Assembly (NCBI GenBank): GCA_036833635.1
Contig: DAITPJ010000029.1
Span: 1 to 24,110 of the forward strand
Direction of reading: 5' to 3'
Length of the DNA: 24,110 bases
DNA from: Terrimesophilobacter sp036833635
GTDB taxonomy: Bacteria; Actinomycetota; Actinomycetes; Actinomycetales; Microbacteriaceae
The first letter of the stretch is position 1. Each line of letters opens with the position of its first letter. The translations under genes were made by a program, and so were the position numbers. Of this stretch, positions 1 to 7,925 are shown in pieces. Below the pieces are notes generated by a model that was given only the letters and a program-made list of their open reading frames with translations, did not search any database and was not told the DNA's origin.

Positions 1-45
1 GTTGACGGGACGCGCGTCTGGTATCCCGAGACCGACGACGCATGA
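1..45 (+). CDS. 3' end of an unidentified gene (partial)
   Basis: The frame beginning at base 1 is open and reads VDGTRVWYPETDDA before a TGA at 43-45. Only 14 codons are visible, so the product cannot be named. The main support is context: its stop codon opens the left arm of a perfect palindrome whose right arm contains the stop codon of the convergent transporter gene. That symmetry would be expected if both genes are real and share a terminator. Chance openness over 14 codons is possible. Confidence 0.4.
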   Translation, partial: VDGTRVWYPETDDA

Positions 46-99
46 GGGGTCAGTAACTGCTCTTCGCGCGCCTTGGGAACGGCAGTTACTGACCCCTCA
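43..99. terminator. Perfect 18-bp inverted repeat between convergent genes
   Basis: The arms are TGAGGGGTCAGTAACTGC at 43-60 and its exact reverse complement at 82-99, separated by a 21-nt loop. Each arm starts, read 5'->3' on its own strand, with TGA, and that TGA is the stop codon of the gene running into it (43-45 on plus, 99-97 on minus). It probably acts as a bidirectional terminator or a mobile palindromic repeat. No U-tract follows either arm. Confidence 0.7.
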
Positions 100-1575
100 C
101 GGATCCAGCTGGCCCTGGAGGGGGATGCTCTGGGTGTCCTCGTAGCGGCGCTCCCGGCGTGGGATGAATGCAGCGACGATCGTCCCAGCCATCGCGACAC
201 CGGCAGCCAGCGCGAAGACCACCTGGAACGCCTCGCGCGTCGGGATGTCGATCCCGTTCGAGGTCACGAAACTCGTGGACAGGATGACACCGATGAGGCT
301 CGCCGCGAGTGTCGAGCCGAGTGTGCGCATGACCGAGTTGAGGCCGTTCGCCGCAGCGGTCTCGGTGGGCGGCACGGAGTGCATGATGAGCGTCGGCATG
401 GCCGAGTACGCGAAACCGGTGCCAAGCCCGACGAGTGTCGAGACGAGGATGACGTGCCACACCTCGTGCATGAGGGGAATCGCGATCGTGAACGCGACGG
501 CGATGATGAACCCGCCGAGCACGAGGCTCACTCTGGGTCCGCGCGCGTTCGAGAGGCGCGCGGCGAGCGGCGACACGAGGAACATGACGATGCCGTTCGG
601 CATGAGGCACAGGCTCGCCACGAGCAGGGTCTGGCCGAGGCCGACTCCAGTATCGGTTGGCAGTTCGAGCAGGATCGGCTGCGCTGCGGCGGTCACGAAG
701 AACGCGAACCCGACCGCGATCGACGCCAGGTTGGTGAGCAGCACGGGTCGGCGGGCGGCCACCCGCAGGTCGACGAGCGGGTCCGCCATCCGGAGCTCGT
801 AGAAGCCCCATGCCACGAACACGACGGTCCCGCCGATGAGCAGGGCGAGGATGACGGGGCTCGTCCAGCCCCACTCGTTGCCCTTCGCGACCCCGAGCAG
901 GATGCCGACGAGACCGATCGAGAGCCCCACGGCGCCGCCCCAGTCGAAGCGCCCTGCCGTGCGCAGAGTGCTCACAGGGATGATCGTGATGACGAGGACG
1001 AACGCGAGGACGCCGAGGAGGGCGGACAGCCAGAACAGGAAATGCCAGTCGAGGCTTTCGGCGATGAGCGCGGAAACGGCGAGGCCAAGGGCGCCGCCCA
1101 CGCCCATGGTCGCGCTCACCAGGGCGACGGCCCCGCCGAGCTTCTTCGGATGGATGACGTCGCGCAGGATGCTGATCCCGAGCGCGATGACGCCGAGCCC
1201 GATGCCCTGCATTGCTCGCCCGATGATCATCGGCACGAGCGTGTTCGAGATCGCCGCGATGATCGACCCGAAGGTCATGATCATGAGGAGGGCGAGCGCG
1301 ATCCTGCGCTTTCCGTACATGTCGCCCAGGCGCCCACCGATGGGCGTCGCGATCGCCGCGGACAGGAGCGTCGCGGTCAGGACCCACTGGGCATCGGCAA
1401 CGTTCGTGTCGAGGAGCACGGGCAGTTGGGGAATGATCGGCGTCACGAGCGTTTGCATGGTCGCGGCGACGAGGCCGCTCGTGGCGAGCGTCGCTGTCAT
1501 TGCCCGGTCGCTGGGGCGACGGGTGAGCCGCCGGCGTTCCCGGTCGCTCAGCCAGCCCTGCCGCGCGTCGTCCAT
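97..1575 (-). CDS. MFS multidrug-type exporter, DHA2 (14-TM) family
   Basis: This 492-residue membrane protein probably exports drugs or toxic compounds by proton antiport. After a charged cytoplasmic N-terminus (MDDARQGWLSDRERRRLTRR) come many hydrophobic helices. The MFS motif A loop GGRLGDMYGKRR sits between the second and third helices. The length fits the EmrB/QacA-like DHA2 group. The open frame extends upstream to 1797, but I chose the ATG at 1575 because the upstream part is arginine/proline-rich shadow coding overlapping the divergent permease gene. In addition, a TAGAGT box ends 7 nt before this ATG, suggesting a leaderless mRNA. The substrate cannot be predicted, and no adjacent TetR/MarR regulator is visible. 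Confidence 0.9.
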   Translation of the reverse strand: MDDARQGWLSDRERRRLTRRPSDRAMTATLATSGLVAATMQTLVTPIIPQLPVLLDTNVADAQWVLTATLLSAAIATPIGGRLGDMYGKRRIALALLMIMTFGSIIAAISNTLVPMIIGRAMQGIGLGVIALGISILRDVIHPKKLGGAVALVSATMGVGGALGLAVSALIAESLDWHFLFWLSALLGVLAFVLVITIIPVSTLRTAGRFDWGGAVGLSIGLVGILLGVAKGNEWGWTSPVILALLIGGTVVFVAWGFYELRMADPLVDLRVAARRPVLLTNLASIAVGFAFFVTAAAQPILLELPTDTGVGLGQTLLVASLCLMPNGIVMFLVSPLAARLSNARGPRVSLVLGGFIIAVAFTIAIPLMHEVWHVILVSTLVGLGTGFAYSAMPTLIMHSVPPTETAAANGLNSVMRTLGSTLAASLIGVILSTSFVTSNGIDIPTREAFQVVFALAAGVAMAGTIVAAFIPRRERRYEDTQSIPLQGQLDP

Positions 1576-1582
1576 CGCGTCA

Positions 1583-1588
1583 ACTCTA
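1583..1588 (-). promoter_or_regulatory. Candidate -10 box for the MFS gene (leaderless)
   Basis: On the minus strand TAGAGT is followed by 7 nt (TGACGCG) and then the ATG at 1575, so transcription would begin at or next to the start codon. No convincing -35 box is seen. Confidence 0.45.
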
Positions 1589-1653
1589 GACGGGAGCGGG
1601 AGCGCTGGGCCTCGCCCCGCGAGTCCTCCGGGGGTCGCGCTCGCTCCGCGCAA

Positions 1654-1659
1654 TAGGGT
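1654..1659 (+). promoter_or_regulatory. Candidate -10 box for the NCS2 permease
   Basis: TAGGGT lies 26 nt before the ATG at 1686, which would leave a leader of about 20 nt. That leader contains only a weak purine-rich stretch (GCGAGAG) directly before the start. The -35 is not obvious. Confidence 0.3.
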
Positions 1660-1685
1660 GAGACCAATCCCACCCACCGCGAGAG

Positions 1686-3218
1686 ATGGAGCCGAAAATT
1701 TCCACGACATCCGAGAGCCCTGCAGCGTCGCATGAGAGTGCGACGCCGACAGACTGGGCGCAGCACAACCCCGTGAAGCGGGGGAGCGGAGCCACATTCC
1801 GCGAGCGGTTCGACTCGTTCTTCGAGATCAGCTTTCGCAAATCGACCGTGGGCCGCGAGGTTCGCGGTGGCCTCGTCACCTTCATGACGATGGCCTACAT
1901 CGTCATCCTCAACCCGCTCATCCTGGGCGGGGTCGCGGATGTCACGGGCAATTCGCTCGACGGCGTCCAGGTCGCTGCGGTCACGGGTCTCACCGCGGGA
2001 GTCATGACGATCCTCTTCGGGCTCGTCGCGAACCTGCCGTTCGGACTCGCCGCCGGGCTCGGGATCAACTCCTTTCTCGCGGTCAGCGTCGTCGGTCAAG
2101 TGACCTGGGCTGAGGCGATGGGCCTCGTCGTCATCAACGGTCTCATCATCGTGCTTCTCTCGGCCACGAGGCTGCGCGAGCTCATCTTCAAGGCCGTCCC
2201 TGCACAGCTGAAGATCGCTATCACGGTCGGCATCGGCCTCTTCATCGCGTTCATCGGCCTCGTGGATGCCGGATTCGTGCGATCGAGCGGGGCGGCGAAC
2301 CCTCCCGTTCAGCTCGGAGACGGCGGCTCGATCACGACGATCCCGACCCTCATCTTCATCTTCGGGCTGCTCATCATGGGCGTGCTCATGGCCCGCAAGG
2401 TCAAGGGCGCGCTGCTCATCGGCATCCTCGTGACGACCGTCATCGCGATCGTGGCGGAGGCGATCTTCAAGCTCGGTCCGGCATTCGACGCCGACGGGCC
2501 GCACCCCGGCGGCTGGAGCCTCAACGTTCCAGCGCTGCCTGACGCGATCGTCTCTGTCCCCGACTTCGGGCTGCTCGGGGCATTCAACTTCGACGCCTTC
2601 GGCCGGATCGGGTGGCTTGCCGGGATCATGCTCGTGTTCACGCTCGTGTTCACGAACTTCTTCGACGCCGTGGGCACCCTCACCGGGCTCACCAAGGAGG
2701 CAGGTCTCGCCGATAGCGAGGGGAACTTCCCGCGCCTCAAATCGTCGCTCATCGTCGAGGGCATCGGTGCCGTCGCCGGAGGGGCGACGTCAAGCTCGTC
2801 GAACACGATCTACATCGACTCGGCGGCGGGCGTCGGCGAGGGGGCGAGAACAGGGTTCGCGAGCGTCGTCACCGGCGTGCTGTTCCTTCTTGCGATGTTC
2901 TTCACCCCGCTGACCCAGGTCGTGCCTCTCGAGGTGGCCGGCGCCGCCCTTGTCGTGGTCGGTGTGCTCATGGTGTCGCAGATCCGGGATGTCGACTGGA
3001 GCGAGTTCTCGATCGGCCTCCCTGTCTTCCTCACGGTCGTCGTCATGCCGCTCACCTACTCGATTGCGAACGGCATCGGCGTCGGGTTCATCTCCTGGGT
3101 CGTCGTGCGCAGCCTCGCCGGCAAGGCGAAGGGCATCTCGCCGCTGCTGTGGATCGTCGCTGCCGGGTTCCTCGTGTACTTCGCACGCGGACCGGTCGAG
3201 GCGCTCTTCGGAGGATAG
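1686..3218 (+). CDS. NCS2-family purine permease (AzgA/PbuG-like)
   Basis: This 510-residue integral membrane protein is predicted to import hypoxanthine, guanine or adenine with protons. An N-terminal tail of about 45 residues precedes the family's characteristic opening: ERFDSFFEISFRKSTVGREV, then RGGLVTFMTMAYIVILNP. Conserved stretches further in include NLPFGLAAGLGINSF, TNFFDAVGTLTGL and VEGIGAVAGGATSSSSNT, all typical of the AzgA-like branch rather than the uracil/xanthine branch. The length is slightly above the usual 430-490 residues because of the N-terminal tail. The gene is divergent from the MFS exporter across about 110 bp and ends just before a strong terminator. The exact purine specificity is not readable from sequence. 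Confidence 0.92.
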   Translation: MEPKISTTSESPAASHESATPTDWAQHNPVKRGSGATFRERFDSFFEISFRKSTVGREVRGGLVTFMTMAYIVILNPLILGGVADVTGNSLDGVQVAAVTGLTAGVMTILFGLVANLPFGLAAGLGINSFLAVSVVGQVTWAEAMGLVVINGLIIVLLSATRLRELIFKAVPAQLKIAITVGIGLFIAFIGLVDAGFVRSSGAANPPVQLGDGGSITTIPTLIFIFGLLIMGVLMARKVKGALLIGILVTTVIAIVAEAIFKLGPAFDADGPHPGGWSLNVPALPDAIVSVPDFGLLGAFNFDAFGRIGWLAGIMLVFTLVFTNFFDAVGTLTGLTKEAGLADSEGNFPRLKSSLIVEGIGAVAGGATSSSSNTIYIDSAAGVGEGARTGFASVVTGVLFLLAMFFTPLTQVVPLEVAGAALVVVGVLMVSQIRDVDWSEFSIGLPVFLTVVVMPLTYSIANGIGVGFISWVVVRSLAGKAKGISPLLWIVAAGFLVYFARGPVEALFGG

Positions 3219-3226
3219 GCCCCCGC

Positions 3227-3283
3227 TTAACGGGATCGCGCCGTGACGACCTTCGGGATCGTCACGGCGCGATGTCTCGTTAA
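3227..3283. terminator. Strong bidirectional hairpin terminator with UUCG loop
   Basis: A perfect 15-bp stem pairs 3235-3249 with 3259-3273. Two further C-G pairs close a TTCG tetraloop, with a single bulged A at 3258. An outer TTAACG/CGTTAA pairing (3227-3232 with 3278-3283) extends it. It lies between the convergent permease and DUF2510 genes and can serve both. Confidence 0.85.
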
Positions 3284-3288
3284 GGGCC

Positions 3289-4596
3289 CTAGCCGATCGT
3301 GTAGATGCCCCAGTCGACGACCTGCCAGTCGATCCAGCCGTTGACACGCTGGAGGCTTACCTCGATCTCGAGCGGTGTTCCCGCGGCGTTGACCCCTTCG
3401 CAGAAGAAGGTCTGGCCGATGAGGACGGGAGGCAGTGCGGGACAGGTGACCTCCAGGTCGGAGCCGATCACGGCGGCATCCGCGACGATCGACTGCTCGG
3501 CCTGGTCGGCGAATACTGCAGGAGCCGTTGAGATGAGGAGGCCGGGAACGGCGACGATGGCGCCGATCTGCAGGAGGCCGAGAGCGAACCAGACGAGCAC
3601 GGGGCCGAATCCGCCGCCGGACTCACGGATCGCTGCCACAGCGCGGACCACGAGGTAGACGGGTGCGGTGAGGAGGGCCCACAGCCAGTGCGCCGTCGTC
3701 TCGTGCCCCGACTTCCTGAGGTTGCGACGGTCGAGTGCTGCCAGTCCGACGACGATCGGATAGGGAGCGAGCCAGATCGCCGCCATGATCCCTGAGGCCT
3801 CGGCCGTCCCCATCGCCGTGAGCACGAGGAGGCTGAGGACGAGCTGGAGAAGCGGGATGAGCGCGATCATCCAGACCGGGCCGTTGTGGGTGGCCTTGGC
3901 GTGCGGTGCCGTCTGTGCCCTGAGGAACGCCTGGTACTGCGGGTCGTTGAGCGGGTCGACGCGGGGAGCCCAATCGAAGGTCTGCTGCGGCTGCGCCTGG
4001 TGGGGCATGTGCGCCGCGAATCCGGAGAACATCTCTTCCTGCTGCGGGGCACCCATGGGCGCCCCTTGCTGGGTTCCCGGCTGTGCATAGGAGGTCGGCT
4101 GCCCATAGGAGGTCGGCTGCGCGTACGACGTCGCCTGGTACGGCTCGTCGTAGGAGGTCGGCGGAAGGGTCTCGCCCTGCGAGTCCTGCAGGGCTGCGGA
4201 GCGCGTCGCCGCAAGCGGGTCCGGCACGGTCCCTGCCGCGCTGCCGGCGTCGGCAGCGAACGGGTCGAAGGGCTCCGGGACGTCCCTCTGGACATCGGCC
4301 CTCGACGGCGGTTCGAGCTGGAGCAGGGTGAGTGCCGTGGGAGCGGCGATGTTGTTGCCGTCGCGGCGCTCGCGCTCGCGGCGCTCGCGGCGGGTCAGGA
4401 GATCCTGCTCGTCCTGCTGCTCGCGATCGAACTCATCCTCTGGCCAGGCGTACGTCGTCTCCTGCATGACCATCGGCGCGCGTGCTTCGGCCGTCTGGTG
4501 CGTCCAGGCCGTACTGTCCCACCAGCGCAACTGAGGAAGTCCGAGCGGGTCGGGGTACCAACCAGCCGGTGCGCCGTAAAAGCTGTTGTCGTCCAA
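3289..4596 (-). CDS. DUF2510 membrane protein with DUF4333-like C-terminus
   Basis: This is a 435-residue protein of unknown function. Residues 10-35 form a DUF2510 module (AGWYPDPLGLPQLRWWDSTA, then WT), a short tryptophan-rich motif common at the N-termini of actinobacterial membrane proteins. A long disordered Q/P/A-rich linker follows, with a short TSYAQP/TSYGQP repeat and charged patches. Next come about three or four TM helices (from WMIALIPLLQLVLSLLVLTA to VLVWFALGLLQIGAIVAVPG). The C-terminal ~70 residues resemble the extracytoplasmic DUF4333 domain, with two cysteines (TCPALPPVLIG, FFCEGVNA). I take the TTG at 4596 as start because GGGGG lies 7 nt before it and DUF2510 begins immediately after. 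It converges on the permease terminator and is divergent from the hydrolase gene. Confidence 0.85.
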   Translation of the reverse strand: MDDNSFYGAPAGWYPDPLGLPQLRWWDSTAWTHQTAEARAPMVMQETTYAWPEDEFDREQQDEQDLLTRRERRERERRDGNNIAAPTALTLLQLEPPSRADVQRDVPEPFDPFAADAGSAAGTVPDPLAATRSAALQDSQGETLPPTSYDEPYQATSYAQPTSYGQPTSYAQPGTQQGAPMGAPQQEEMFSGFAAHMPHQAQPQQTFDWAPRVDPLNDPQYQAFLRAQTAPHAKATHNGPVWMIALIPLLQLVLSLLVLTAMGTAEASGIMAAIWLAPYPIVVGLAALDRRNLRKSGHETTAHWLWALLTAPVYLVVRAVAAIRESGGGFGPVLVWFALGLLQIGAIVAVPGLLISTAPAVFADQAEQSIVADAAVIGSDLEVTCPALPPVLIGQTFFCEGVNAAGTPLEIEVSLQRVNGWIDWQVVDWGIYTIG

Positions 4597-4742
4597 GGAT
4601 CGACCCCCACAATCATGTCAACTTGGGTATGCAGTGAAGTTTAGGCTGCGCCCCCGCGCGAGAGAACACCTAATATTGCCCCAATGCAGGGGGTCATGAT
4701 ATTACGATCCTGTCACGGCCGCCGAGCGTCCCACGGTGTCGA

Positions 4743-4748
4743 TATCGT
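4743..4748 (+). promoter_or_regulatory. Candidate -10 box for the hydrolase gene (leaderless)
   Basis: TATCGT is followed by exactly 6 nt (GGGTCC) and the GTG start at 4755. No ribosome binding site is visible. An alternative promoter, TTGCCC and TATTAC spaced by 18 nt further upstream, would give a leader of roughly 40 nt. Confidence 0.4.
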
Positions 4749-4754
4749 GGGTCC

Positions 4755-5663
4755 GTGCTGACCGCCGACAGTTCGGGCCCCGAAGCGGCCCTCGACGCCG
4801 CTCTTCCCGACCTCGACTGGAGCGTGCTTCCCGCCGGAGCCGTCCGCACGGAGTTCGATGCGCCGAGCGGCAGGCTCGCGATGGTCTCTCTCGGTGATCC
4901 GGCGAATCCGCGCATCGTCCTTGTGCCAGGCGTCACGGGCTCGAAAGAGGATTTCAGCCTCATGCTGCCGATCCTCGCCGATGCGGGCTACTTCGCCGTG
5001 TCCTACGACCAGGCCGGGCAGTACGAGTCAGCCGGCGCAGGCCCGCACCGACTGAGCCCGCCGCGCGCGCAGTACGACTACGACCTGTTCGTCGATGACC
5101 TCCTCGCCGTCCTTGAGTCGTCGACGACGCCCGCCCACGTGCTGGGCTACTCCTTCGCCGGAACCGTCGCGCAGCTTGCCCTCGTGCGCCGCCGAGAACT
5201 GTTCGCCAGCCTCACCCTCCTGAGTTGCCCTCCCGAACCGGGCCAGGGTTTCCGCGGCGTCAAGCGCATCGGGTGGATTTCGGGGCTCACGACGGGCGGG
5301 ATCGGCGCGTCTCTCATGATCTGGGGCATCCGGCGCAACTTCGTTCCCGTGCCTCCGGGCAGGCTCCGTTTCGTACGCGACCGCCTCACGGTCACGAGCC
5401 GTGCGAGCGTGCGCGACATCATCCGGATGATGAAGCGGGCGCCGGATGTCCGCGACACGATCCAGGGGATCGACATCCCGAAACTCATCGCCGTCGGAGA
5501 GCACGACCTGTGGCCGCTGCGCCTGCACCTCGCCTTCGCCGACCGGATCGGCGCCCACGTCGCGGTCTACGTCTCGGGTCACAGCCCGTGCGAGACGTCA
5601 CCGCACCAACTCAGTCGCGATCTGCTCGAACTCTTCGCCCGCTCGTCGGCTCCCGCCGGCTGA
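4755..5663 (+). CDS. Alpha/beta-fold hydrolase
   Basis: This 302-residue soluble enzyme probably hydrolyses an ester or similar bond; the substrate is unknown. The nucleophile elbow is GYSFAG with Ser133. The likely acid is Asp251 in GEHDLWP and the likely base is His276 in SGHSP, spaced as in the alpha/beta hydrolase fold. The oxyanion-loop strand IVLVPGVTGSKEDF (54-67) corresponds to the usual HG motif region, but reads PGVTG. The GTG at 4755 is chosen because a TATCGT box precedes it by 6 nt and the frame is closed to other good starts. Its last 53 nt overlap the convergent glycosyltransferase gene. Confidence 0.87.
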   Translation: MLTADSSGPEAALDAALPDLDWSVLPAGAVRTEFDAPSGRLAMVSLGDPANPRIVLVPGVTGSKEDFSLMLPILADAGYFAVSYDQAGQYESAGAGPHRLSPPRAQYDYDLFVDDLLAVLESSTTPAHVLGYSFAGTVAQLALVRRRELFASLTLLSCPPEPGQGFRGVKRIGWISGLTTGGIGASLMIWGIRRNFVPVPPGRLRFVRDRLTVTSRASVRDIIRMMKRAPDVRDTIQGIDIPKLIAVGEHDLWPLRLHLAFADRIGAHVAVYVSGHSPCETSPHQLSRDLLELFARSSAPAG

Positions 5664-6357
5664 CAGGCCTAATGGCGGCCCGATTGCGCCAGATCCCGAT
5701 CCCTGCCCACCCGAGCCTGCGACCAAGGCCGCGCAGGGAGCTGAAGGGCCGGGCGGAGACGCCCACCCTCAGTGTCCTGTCGTACACGACAGTCATGTCG
5801 GGCTCGAGCAGGAAGCTCAACTGCAGGTCGTCGTGGATGCGCTTGAGCGTCGGGTCGAGGCGCGGCCGCAATGCCGTCCAGAGCGCGCGCCGCAGTGCGA
5901 GGTTCGACCCGAAGAGCGGTGGGTGACCCAGGAGCCCGCCGATGAACCAGAAGTAACCCGCGATGTAGACGTGCTCGCCCACCCAGCGCGTGAACGGGTT
6001 GCCGCCGTAGAAGTCACCTGGGCCGGTGACGGCGGAAAGGTCCCCGGATGCCGCCAGGAGCTCCTCGACTCTTTCGATCCAGTCCGGGGGAGGCACGGAG
6101 TCCGCGTCGAGCCGCGCGATGATCTCGCCCTGTGCGGCGTCGAACCCCGCGATCGTCGCCGGCCAGACGCCGCGCCTCGGCTCGACGACAACCCGGGCAC
6201 CCGCCGCCACCGCGACCGCCGCCGTGTCATCGGTGCTCCCGTTGTCGACGACCACGATCTCGTCGGCCGGCCGGGTCTGCACGTCGAGTGCGGCGAGGCA
6301 CCGGCGGAGCATGGCCGCGTCGTTCCAGGAGGGGACGACGACGGAAATGAGAGTCAT
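5611..6357 (-). CDS. Family 2 glycosyltransferase
   Basis: This 248-residue GT-A fold enzyme is likely to transfer a sugar from a nucleotide-sugar donor. The N-terminal strand ISVVVPSWND, the VVVDNGSTDDT motif (about 35-45) and the metal-binding DAD at 84-86 (RLDADSVPPPDW) are classical GT2 features. A later hydrophobic patch (HVYIAGYFWFIGGLLG) may contact the membrane, and an acceptor-side DDLQLSF motif resembles the usual catalytic ED/DD region. No dedicated polyprenol or cell-wall cluster surrounds it, so the acceptor is unknown. It overlaps the convergent hydrolase at its 3' end and is divergent from the phosphate transporter. Confidence 0.88.
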   Translation of the reverse strand: MTLISVVVPSWNDAAMLRRCLAALDVQTRPADEIVVVDNGSTDDTAAVAVAAGARVVVEPRRGVWPATIAGFDAAQGEIIARLDADSVPPPDWIERVEELLAASGDLSAVTGPGDFYGGNPFTRWVGEHVYIAGYFWFIGGLLGHPPLFGSNLALRRALWTALRPRLDPTLKRIHDDLQLSFLLEPDMTVVYDRTLRVGVSARPFSSLRGLGRRLGWAGIGIWRNRAAIRPVSRREPTSGRRVRADRD

Positions 6358-6366
6358 AGCGGCCAG

Positions 6367-6372
6367 AGTTTA
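6367..6372 (-). promoter_or_regulatory. Candidate -10 box for the glycosyltransferase
   Basis: TAAACT on the minus strand ends 9 nt before the ATG at 6357, with no Shine-Dalgarno sequence between. This is consistent with a leaderless or nearly leaderless transcript. Confidence 0.4.
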
Positions 6373-6380
6373 CGCGAATG

Positions 6381-6409
6381 TTGACCGCGGTTTATCGGGG
6401 TGTAAGACT
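6381..6409 (+). promoter_or_regulatory. Candidate promoter for the phosphate transporter
   Basis: TTGACC (6381-6386), then a 16-17 nt spacer and TAAGACT (6403-6409). The GTG start at 6418 is 8-9 nt further on, about where transcription should begin, so the mRNA is probably leaderless. This is one of the few promoters here with a recognisable -35 box. Confidence 0.5.
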
Positions 6410-6417
6410 CGACCGCA

Positions 6418-7632
6418 GTGGACATCTCACTTATGGTCGCGCTGGTCATCGTGCTGGCCCTGTTCTTCGATTTCACGAACGGCTTTCACGACACCGCCAA
6501 CGCGATGGCTACCCCCATCGCCACCGGTGCACTCAAGCCGAGGGTCGCAGTATCGATCGCTGCAGTGCTCAATTTGGTGGGCGCGTTCCTCAGCACCGAG
6601 GTCGCCAGGACGATCTCAGGGGGGCTCATCCGGGAGGGCGACGGCGGCATCCGGATCACACCGACCATGATCTTCGCCGGCCTCATCGGGGCCATCATGT
6701 GGAACCTCGCCACCTGGCTGCTCGGACTCCCATCGAGTTCGTCCCATGCCCTCTTCGGCGGGCTCATCGGCGCGGTCGTCGTAGGCACCGGGTTCGGCGC
6801 CATCGACCCAGGGGTGCTCCTGAGCAAGATCGTGCTCCCGGCAGTCCTTGCACCACTCATCGCCTGCGTTGTCGCCTTCGTCGCGACCAGGCTCGCTTAC
6901 CGGCTCACGTCCGGCCGCAACGCGGCGAGCGCCCGCAAACGGTTCCGCGTCGGCCAGGTCTTCACCTCCAGCCTCGTCTCACTCGCACATGGAACCAACG
7001 ACGCGCAGAAGACCATGGGGGTCATCACCCTCACACTCATCGCGGCGGGGTTCCAGGCCGCAGGCACGGGGCCGGAGTTCTGGGTCATCGCCGTGTGCGC
7101 GCTCGCCATAGCGCTCGGGACCTACGTGGGCGGCTGGCGCATCATCCGCACCGTCGGCACCGGCATCACCGACATCTCTCCCGCCCAGGGCTTCGCCGCG
7201 GAAGCCTCGACGACGGCGACGATCCTGGCAAGCTCCCACCTCGGGTTCGCGCTCTCGACGACTCAGGTGGCGAGCGGGTCCGTCATCGGTGCGGGTCTCG
7301 GGCGCAATCGTCGTGCCGTCCGATGGCGCGTGGCCGGCCGAATCGGCATCGCCTGGCTCGTGACGCTCCCGTGCGCGGCCGCGATGGCGGCCATTGCCGA
7401 GCTCGTCGCGCGCCTCGGTCCGCTCGGAATCGCAGCGGATGCCCTCGTCGGCGCAATCGTCATCGTGCTCATGTTCCGCCGGTCCCGCCGCAACCCGGTC
7501 AACAGCAGGAACGTCACGGGCGAGGTGCCGGTCATCGAGCACACGCCGACGGTCGTCATGCCGAAGGTTCCTCCGAGCATCGTGAGCGGAAAACCGAAGA
7601 AGTCGGCCACGACCACGAGACCGGCGCCATGA
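6418..7632 (+). CDS. pit: PiT-family inorganic phosphate transporter
   Basis: This 404-residue low-affinity, proton- or cation-coupled phosphate importer sits in the cytoplasmic membrane. The two inverted-repeat signatures of the PiT family are visible: GFHDTANAM at 22-30 and AHGTNDAQKTMG starting near residue 190. A serine-rich SSSSHALFGGLIGA stretch follows the first half. Many hydrophobic helices span the rest, and a hydrophilic tail of about 45 residues (from RRSRRNPVNSRN) closes the protein. The GTG start is supported by the promoter spacing. The gene overlaps the next small gene by ATGA, so the two are probably translated together. No PhoU-like (DUF47) partner is present, although such a partner often accompanies Pit. 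Confidence 0.93.
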   Translation: MDISLMVALVIVLALFFDFTNGFHDTANAMATPIATGALKPRVAVSIAAVLNLVGAFLSTEVARTISGGLIREGDGGIRITPTMIFAGLIGAIMWNLATWLLGLPSSSSHALFGGLIGAVVVGTGFGAIDPGVLLSKIVLPAVLAPLIACVVAFVATRLAYRLTSGRNAASARKRFRVGQVFTSSLVSLAHGTNDAQKTMGVITLTLIAAGFQAAGTGPEFWVIAVCALAIALGTYVGGWRIIRTVGTGITDISPAQGFAAEASTTATILASSHLGFALSTTQVASGSVIGAGLGRNRRAVRWRVAGRIGIAWLVTLPCAAAMAAIAELVARLGPLGIAADALVGAIVIVLMFRRSRRNPVNSRNVTGEVPVIEHTPTVVMPKVPPSIVSGKPKKSATTTRPAP

Positions 7633-7859
7633 TCGAGTGGGGGTCCTTCCTCGTCGTCGCCATCGCCTCCCTCGTCGGGGCGAGCGCACTCGTCGCGGTC
7701 GCCTCCCTCGGAATCCGACTCCTGGAGAGCGGAGCGAGGGCACGGTCGGCCGACCCGCGGACGGGACGAACGGCACGCGCCGGTGCCCGTTTGCTCTTCG
7801 GGCTCTGCGGACTCCTCGTGCTGTACGGCGTCTATCTCATCGTCCCCGTCTTCCACTGA
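7629..7859 (+). CDS. Small two-TM membrane protein coupled to pit
   Basis: This 76-residue protein has an N-terminal helix (FLVVAIASLVGASALVAVAS), a short basic cytoplasmic loop (RARSADPRTGRTARAGAR) and a C-terminal helix (LLFGLCGLLVLYGVYLIVPV). Its ATG overlaps the pit stop in ATGA, a sign of translational coupling. It is too short for confident family assignment. By position it could be an accessory or modulatory subunit of the phosphate transporter, but that is inference only. Confidence 0.8.
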   Translation: MIEWGSFLVVAIASLVGASALVAVASLGIRLLESGARARSADPRTGRTARAGARLLFGLCGLLVLYGVYLIVPVFH

Positions 7860-7888
7860 CCGGCGCGGGGCCGTCCGCCGCCCAACGG

Positions 7889-7894
7889 TAGAGT
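7889..7894 (+). promoter_or_regulatory. Candidate -10 box for aspA
   Basis: TAGAGT lies 31 nt before the ATG at 7926, leaving a short leader. That leader carries a strong AAGGAG Shine-Dalgarno at 7912-7917, 8 nt from the start. No clear -35 is seen. Confidence 0.4.
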
Positions 7895-7925
7895 TGAAGC
7901 ATCCAAGATCGAAGGAGATTCCCGG

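Noticed and set aside
73..1656. Long plus-strand open frame (527 codons) opposite the MFS gene
   Set aside because: It is extremely rich in D, E, R, H and G with no domain. It is the high-GC shadow of the transporter, whose hydrophobic helices and MFS motifs are convincing.
1576..1797. Upstream extension of the MFS protein to 1797
   Set aside because: It overlaps the divergent permease start, has no transporter similarity, and a -10 box sits just before the shorter ATG.
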